Source: Thiobacillaceae bacterium
GTDB lineage: Bacteria > Pseudomonadota > Gammaproteobacteria > Burkholderiales > Thiobacillaceae
DNA: 10,065 bases
Direction of reading: 5' to 3'
Assembly (NCBI GenBank): GCA_024643305.1
Contig: JAHENE010000053.1
Span: 1-10,065 of the forward strand
Positions 6,375 to 10,065 of the stretch are shown piece after piece; the stretch's first letter is position 1, and every line of letters starts with the position of its first letter. The translations under genes and the position numbers were made by a program. The notes beneath the pieces are model-generated. The model saw nothing but the letters and a program-made list of their open reading frames with translations, made no database searches and was not told the origin of the DNA.

Positions 6375-7187
6375 TCAATCATGCCCATCTGATTGGGACG
6401 ACGCTGCCAGAGTCTGAATGCTGTTGTCTGAGGGTTCAGTAATTTCATTCTCAATAGTTGTTTCCGCAACCGGAACAGAAGAAATTTCCTCTGAAGTTTC
6501 TTCTGTCCTAGCTTCATCAGCTGTATTTGCAGGTGTACCCGCTTCCACTTGGCCAGCCTCAACAACTTCGTCGGTTGCCATTTCTTCACGCACTTCTTCC
6601 AACTCTTCCGGCGTAACGGCAGTATCGGGGGCGAGCAGGTTGCCCAGTTCCTCCAATGGCGGCAATTCCTGAAGCGAGCGCAGGCCAAGATCGGAAAGAA
6701 AATGCTGCGTGGTCGCAAGGAGCCCAGGCTTGCCAGGCACATCGCGATGACCAACAGTTTCAATCCAGCCGCGTTCTTCCAGTGTCTTGATGATATGGGC
6801 ATTGACGGACACGCCGCGGATGTCCTCGACATCGCCGCGCGTGACCGGCTGACGATAGGCAATGATGGCTAGCGTTTCCAGTACTGCACGGGAGTAGCGC
6901 GGCGGTTTTTCGTTGCGCATGCGGGCAAGGTAAGGCTGCATTTCGGGGCGAGTCTGGAAACGCCAGCCCTCCGCAACCTGGATCAGTTCGGTGGCCTTGT
7001 TTTCCCAGTCGGTTTTCAACTCATCCAGCGCACGGCGTAGCATGTCCTCGGACAGTTCCTGCTCGAACATGCGTTTCATCTCACGCAAGGACAAAGGCCC
7101 GTCCGCCGCAAGCAATGCGGCTTCCAAAATGCGCTTCAAATCCTCAAGATTGTTGATCGTCGGTGGGTTGTTCATCGGCGTATTCAT
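6375..7187 (-). CDS. scpB: Segregation and condensation protein ScpB
   Basis: ScpB binds as a dimer to the kleisin ScpA in the SMC-ScpA-ScpB complex that organises and separates chromosomes. The 270-residue product has two winged-helix domains. The first is at about 14-80 (NLEDLKRILEAALLAADGPLSL). The second is at about 97-170 and includes the family signature ETLAIIAYRQPVTRGDVEDIRGV at 104-126 and PGKPGLLATT at about 151-159. After residue 186 follows an 84-residue acidic, Thr/Ser/Glu-rich tail that looks disordered; compact ScpB proteins lack it. The start was chosen as ATG 7187, with GAAGG about 11 bases upstream. TTG 7190 and ATG 7175 are alternatives. The gene overlaps the end of scpA by about 44 bases in another frame, so the two are translationally coupled. 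Confidence 0.94.
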   Translation of the reverse strand: MNTPMNNPPTINNLEDLKRILEAALLAADGPLSLREMKRMFEQELSEDMLRRALDELKTDWENKATELIQVAEGWRFQTRPEMQPYLARMRNEKPPRYSRAVLETLAIIAYRQPVTRGDVEDIRGVSVNAHIIKTLEERGWIETVGHRDVPGKPGLLATTQHFLSDLGLRSLQELPPLEELGNLLAPDTAVTPEELEEVREEMATDEVVEAGQVEAGTPANTADEARTEETSEEISSVPVAETTIENEITEPSDNSIQTLAASSQSDGHD

Positions 7188-7998
7188 CAACCGTCATGCC
7201 TTCTTCATGTAAACGTACATAGATGGGAGCCAATGGCTCTGCCTGGGTAACATCAATCAGGGTTTCCTTGGCGAGCTCGAGGATGGCCAGGAAAGTCACC
7301 ACCAGTTCGGCCACGCCTGCTTCGGCACGGAACAAGTTGGCAAATTCCAGAAACTGCCCGGGATGCAGCGCCTTCAGGATGCGCGTCATGTGCTCGCGAA
7401 CAGAGAGTTCCTCGCGGCTGATACGGTGGTGCTTGTTGGCCTTGGCGCGCGAAAGGATGGACAGCCAGGCGGCGGTCAGATCATCCGGGTTCACCTCCGG
7501 CATCCTTCTGGACGCGGATTCCAGCGTCACCGATACCACATGGAAATCGCGTCCGGCCTGAGGCACCTTGTCCAGGCGCTGTGCGGCCAGCTTCATTTGT
7601 TCGTATTCCAGCAGGCGCCTTACCAGTTCTGCGCGCGGGTCTTCCGGCTCATTACCCTCTTCTGCACGTGATGGGCGCGGCAGCAGCATGCGCGATTTAA
7701 TTTCGATCAGCATCGCCGCCATCAACAGATACTCTGCGGCAAGTTCCAAACGAGAGCTGCGGGCCGCTTCCACGTAAGAGAGATATTGGCGCGTAAGCTC
7801 GGCCATGGGAATGTCGAGCACGTCCAGGTTATGACGGCGGATCAGGTATAGCAGCAGGTCTAGCGGCCCCTCGAAGGTTTCGAGGAATACTTCCAGTGCA
7901 TCCGGCGGGATGTAGAGATCGACCGGCAGTTCCGCCAGCGGTTCGCCCTTGACGCGGGCAATGGGGAGTTCGGCCTGTAGTGCTTCCATATTGGTCAT
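7144..7998 (-). CDS. scpA: Segregation and condensation protein ScpA (kleisin)
   Basis: The 284-residue kleisin bridges the SMC heads in the bacterial condensin. After an N-terminal extension of about 35 residues, the family signature FEGPLDLLLYLIRRHNLDVLDIPMAELTRQYL begins at residue 42. The helical N-domain (LAAEYLLMAAMLIEIKSRMLLP) contacts SMC, and a C-terminal winged helix ends with VTFLAILELAKE. Length is within the normal 240-290 range for proteobacteria. The ATG at 7998 is preceded at close range by AGGTGG. It lies 111 bases after trpS and overlaps scpB, its functional partner. Confidence 0.95.
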   Translation of the reverse strand: MTNMEALQAELPIARVKGEPLAELPVDLYIPPDALEVFLETFEGPLDLLLYLIRRHNLDVLDIPMAELTRQYLSYVEAARSSRLELAAEYLLMAAMLIEIKSRMLLPRPSRAEEGNEPEDPRAELVRRLLEYEQMKLAAQRLDKVPQAGRDFHVVSVTLESASRRMPEVNPDDLTAAWLSILSRAKANKHHRISREELSVREHMTRILKALHPGQFLEFANLFRAEAGVAELVVTFLAILELAKETLIDVTQAEPLAPIYVRLHEEGMTVDEYADEQPTDDQQS

Positions 7999-8109
7999 TT
8001 TACCACCTACCCGGCGCCTTGCCGGATCAGTTTACGTCCTGACAAACCGGAAAAACAAACCGGGAAACCGCCTTGAAATTACAGGGGAATGACTGGGGTG
8101 CAAGCTTCC
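7999..8109 (-). other. Intergenic region between trpS and scpA with small repeats
   Basis: This 111-base gap holds a short hairpin, CCGGC-GCCTT-GCCGG (8011-8025), just upstream of the scpA ribosome binding site, and two direct copies of CAAACCGG (8043-8050 and 8056-8063). No T-run follows the hairpin, so it is not a clear terminator. A promoter for scpA may lie here, but no convincing -35/-10 pair was found. Confidence 0.3.
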
Positions 8110-9312
8110 TTAACTGAGATTCAGCCCCATCGACTCGCGCACATCGCGCATGGTCTCGCGCGCGAGTTCCTGCGCTTTCTCGCAGCCGTCGGCGATGATG
8201 TTGCGCACATGGTCGGGGTTCTCCTCATAATGCCTGGCGCGATCGTGAATGGGCGTGAGTTCTCGTTGCACAGCATCAATCACCGGCTGCTTGCACTCTA
8301 TACAGCCAATACCGGCACTGGTGCATCCTTTTACTACCCAATCTTTCACGCTGTCATCGGAATAGACCTGATGGAACTGCCATACCGGGCATTTCTGAGG
8401 ATCGCCTGCATCGTTCCGGCGCACTCGTGCCGGATCGGTTGGCATGGTACGAATTTTTTTGGCTACCGAATCGAGGTCTTCACGCAGGGCAATGGTGTTG
8501 TTGTAGGACTTGGACATTTTCTGGCCGTCCAGTCCAGGCATCTTGGAAGCTTCGGTTAGCAGTGCTTCCGGCTCGGCCAGGATCATGCGGCCGCCGCCTT
8601 CGAGGTAACCGAACAGGCGTTCACGGTCACCCAACGACAGATTCTGCGCGTCATTTAGGATGGCACGCGCAGACTCCAGTGCTGATTCTTCGCCCTGTTC
8701 CTGATAAGCAGTACGCATTTCCTGGTACAGCTTGGCTTTCTTGCCGCCCAGTTTCTTGATCGCGGCTTGGGCTTTTTCCTCAAAACCGGTCTCGCGGCCG
8801 TAAAGATGATTGAAGCGGCGGCATATCTCGCGCGTGAATTCGATGTGCGGAACCTGGTCCTCTCCCACCGGCACAAGATTGGCACGATAAATGAGAATGT
8901 CCGCGCTTTGCAGCAGCGGATAGCCGAGAAAACCATAGGTGGAAAGATCCTTGTCGGAAAGTTTTTCCTGCTGGTCCTTGTAGGTCGGCACGCGCTCAAG
9001 CCAGCCCAGTGGCGTCATCATCGACAACAGCAGATGCAGCTCGGCATGTTCGATCACGCGCGACTGAATGAAAAGGGTGGCCTGCGACGGGTCCACCCCG
9101 GCAGCCAGCCAGTCCACCACCATGTCCCAGACGTTCTGGCTGATCACTTCGGGGGTATCGTAGTGCGTTGTCAGCGCATGCCAGTCGGCCACGAAGAACA
9201 AACATTCATGCTCATGCTGCAACTTCAGCCAGTTTTTGAGCACGCCGTGGTAATGGCCAAGGTGAAGACGCCCGGTTGGGCGCATGCCGGAGAGTACGCG
9301 GTTGGCAAACAT
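8110..9312 (-). CDS. trpS: Tryptophanyl-tRNA synthetase
   Basis: Class I aminoacyl-tRNA synthetase that charges tRNA(Trp) with tryptophan using ATP. The N-terminus MFANRVLSGMRPTGRLHLGHYHG has the HIGH-like motif as H17-LGH, and K265-MSKS is the ATP-binding KMSKS loop. At 400 residues it is longer than the E. coli-type enzyme of about 334. The extra length lies mainly before KMSKS, around residues 165-245 (KAQAAIKKLGGKKAKLYQEM to LFGYLEGGGRMIL), a form I associate with many betaproteobacteria. Cys residues in KGCTSAGIGCIECKQP near the C-terminus could bind metal, but this is a guess. The start ATG at 9312 lies 2 bases after the TGA of the M50 protease gene and has no clear ribosome binding site of its own, so it is probably translated by coupling. 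Confidence 0.97.
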   Translation of the reverse strand: MFANRVLSGMRPTGRLHLGHYHGVLKNWLKLQHEHECLFFVADWHALTTHYDTPEVISQNVWDMVVDWLAAGVDPSQATLFIQSRVIEHAELHLLLSMMTPLGWLERVPTYKDQQEKLSDKDLSTYGFLGYPLLQSADILIYRANLVPVGEDQVPHIEFTREICRRFNHLYGRETGFEEKAQAAIKKLGGKKAKLYQEMRTAYQEQGEESALESARAILNDAQNLSLGDRERLFGYLEGGGRMILAEPEALLTEASKMPGLDGQKMSKSYNNTIALREDLDSVAKKIRTMPTDPARVRRNDAGDPQKCPVWQFHQVYSDDSVKDWVVKGCTSAGIGCIECKQPVIDAVQRELTPIHDRARHYEENPDHVRNIIADGCEKAQELARETMRDVRESMGLNLS

Positions 9313-9314
9313 GG

Positions 9315-10016
9315 TCAGTTAAGCAAAATGGAAATCAGCGAGATGAGCGTTTGATCGGACACGCCTGTAAACAAGGTTGAAAGCTTGAAGACCAGCCCGA
9401 TCAGCGGCCACATCAGGGTGCCGAGCAGTCCGGTAAGCATCAGTGCGATCAGGATATAAAAACCGAAAGGCTCGACCCTGGAAAGCATCCGTGCAGGGCC
9501 GTATGGCAATAGACTGACCGCAATGCGCCCACCATCCAGCGGCGGAATTGGCAAAAGGTTCAATGCGGCGAGCATGGCATTAATCAATATGCCTGCAGCG
9601 CCCATGAGCATCAGCGGCAAACCAAACGCGCCGCCCAGAATTTGCCCAACCTGAATCATAGCGCCCCAGAATATCGCCATTAACAGATTGCTTGCCGGCC
9701 CGGCAGCCGCTACCCAAAGCATGTCCCGCTTGGGGTGCCGAAGCGCGCTGAAATTAACCGGAACAGGTTTGGCCCAGCCGAACAAAAACATCGGCCCGCC
9801 AGACAGCTTGCTCATTAGAATCAGGAAAAGCGGCAGGCCGATGGTACCGACCGGGTCAATGTGCTTGAGCGGATTGGCGGTCACGCGACCTAACATCCAG
9901 GCGGTCTTGTCGCCAAATTTCATTGCCACAAAACCATGCGCGGCCTCGTGCAGGGTGATGGCAAAAATCACTGGGATGGCGAATACGGCAATTTTCTGTA
10001 TCAGTGTCAGATCCAT
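9315..10016 (-). CDS. Site-2 protease family (peptidase M50) membrane metalloprotease
   Basis: A 233-residue inner-membrane protein of the M50 family, whose members cut substrates within the membrane using zinc. The zinc-binding HExxH motif is H23-EAAH in the first helix (FAITLHEAAHGFVA), and the third ligand is D161 in NLLPIPPLDGG. Further membrane segments lie around WVAAAGPASNLLMAIFW, LPLMLMGAAGILINAML and ILIALMLTGLLGTLMW. There is no PDZ domain, so it belongs to the short group rather than RseP. Its substrate is unknown. The start was chosen as ATG 10016, with GAGG 7 bases upstream; a longer frame to 10052 would overlap the upstream gene. It begins 1 base after the upstream stop and ends 2 bases before trpS. 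Confidence 0.92.
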   Translation of the reverse strand: MDLTLIQKIAVFAIPVIFAITLHEAAHGFVAMKFGDKTAWMLGRVTANPLKHIDPVGTIGLPLFLILMSKLSGGPMFLFGWAKPVPVNFSALRHPKRDMLWVAAAGPASNLLMAIFWGAMIQVGQILGGAFGLPLMLMGAAGILINAMLAALNLLPIPPLDGGRIAVSLLPYGPARMLSRVEPFGFYILIALMLTGLLGTLMWPLIGLVFKLSTLFTGVSDQTLISLISILLN

Positions 10017-10017
10017 A

Positions 10018-10065
10018 TCAGGCCTCAAATGGGGTGGGATCGCCCTTGCCATAACGCAGCACGCG
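10018..10065 (-). CDS. C-terminal end of a YciO-like (Sua5/YciO/YrdC family) protein, partial
   Basis: Only the last 15 codons and TGA (10020-10018) are in the window, reading RVLRYGKGDPTPFEA. This resembles the end of YciO proteins; the E. coli protein ends with a similar VVREGVGD-KPF stretch as I remember it. Sua5/YrdC enzymes make threonylcarbamoyl-AMP for tRNA modification, and YciO is a related protein. The identification rests on a short tail and on the tight 1-base gap to the M50 gene. Confidence 0.5.
   Translation of the reverse strand, partial: RVLRYGKGDPTPFEA

Noticed and set aside
8767..9354. Plus-strand open frame opposite trpS
   Set aside because: No recognisable domain and fully antisense to trpS, which carries both class I synthetase motifs.

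Overview
The window looks like a piece of a betaproteobacterial chromosome, probably Nitrosomonadales-like. This is inferred from the character of the proteins and from the minus-strand gene order yciO-like – M50 protease – trpS – scpA – scpB – rluB, not from a database search. Most of it is ordinary housekeeping DNA with tightly packed genes. No tRNA, rRNA, CRISPR array, transposase or integrase is visible, and no stretch over 300 bases lacks a gene.

Left part (1-2344). A large secreted or surface protein gene on the minus strand runs off the left edge. Its signal-peptide region appears frameshifted. Next comes a small PilZ (cyclic-di-GMP-binding) gene on the same strand. A NarL/FixJ-type response regulator is transcribed divergently from it on the plus strand.

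Middle (2418-4599). On the plus strand lie prmB (glutamine methyltransferase for ribosomal protein L3) and a five-helix membrane protein of the TM_helix/CmpX type with its own strong ribosome binding site. A minus-strand gene of unknown function with a four-cysteine zinc ribbon converges on the membrane protein. A near-perfect hairpin lies between the two stop codons and the end of the convergent gene.

Right part (4649-10065), all minus strand. Reading in the direction of transcription: the last 15 codons of a YciO-like protein, an M50 site-2-protease homologue, trpS, scpA, scpB, an unrecognised P-loop-like protein with degenerate nucleotide-binding motifs, then rluB. The first three genes are coupled by 1-2 base gaps, and scpA/scpB overlap. 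ScpA and ScpB are the kleisin and winged-helix partners of the SMC chromosome condensin. RluB modifies 23S rRNA and TrpRS charges tRNA(Trp).

The points most worth checking are the apparent frameshift at a C5 tract in the secreted protein gene, an 8-base G tract inside the PilZ gene, the degenerate ATPase-like gene between scpB and rluB with its start codon inside an inverted repeat, and the hairpin at 4090-4122. I found no convincing new multi-gene system.
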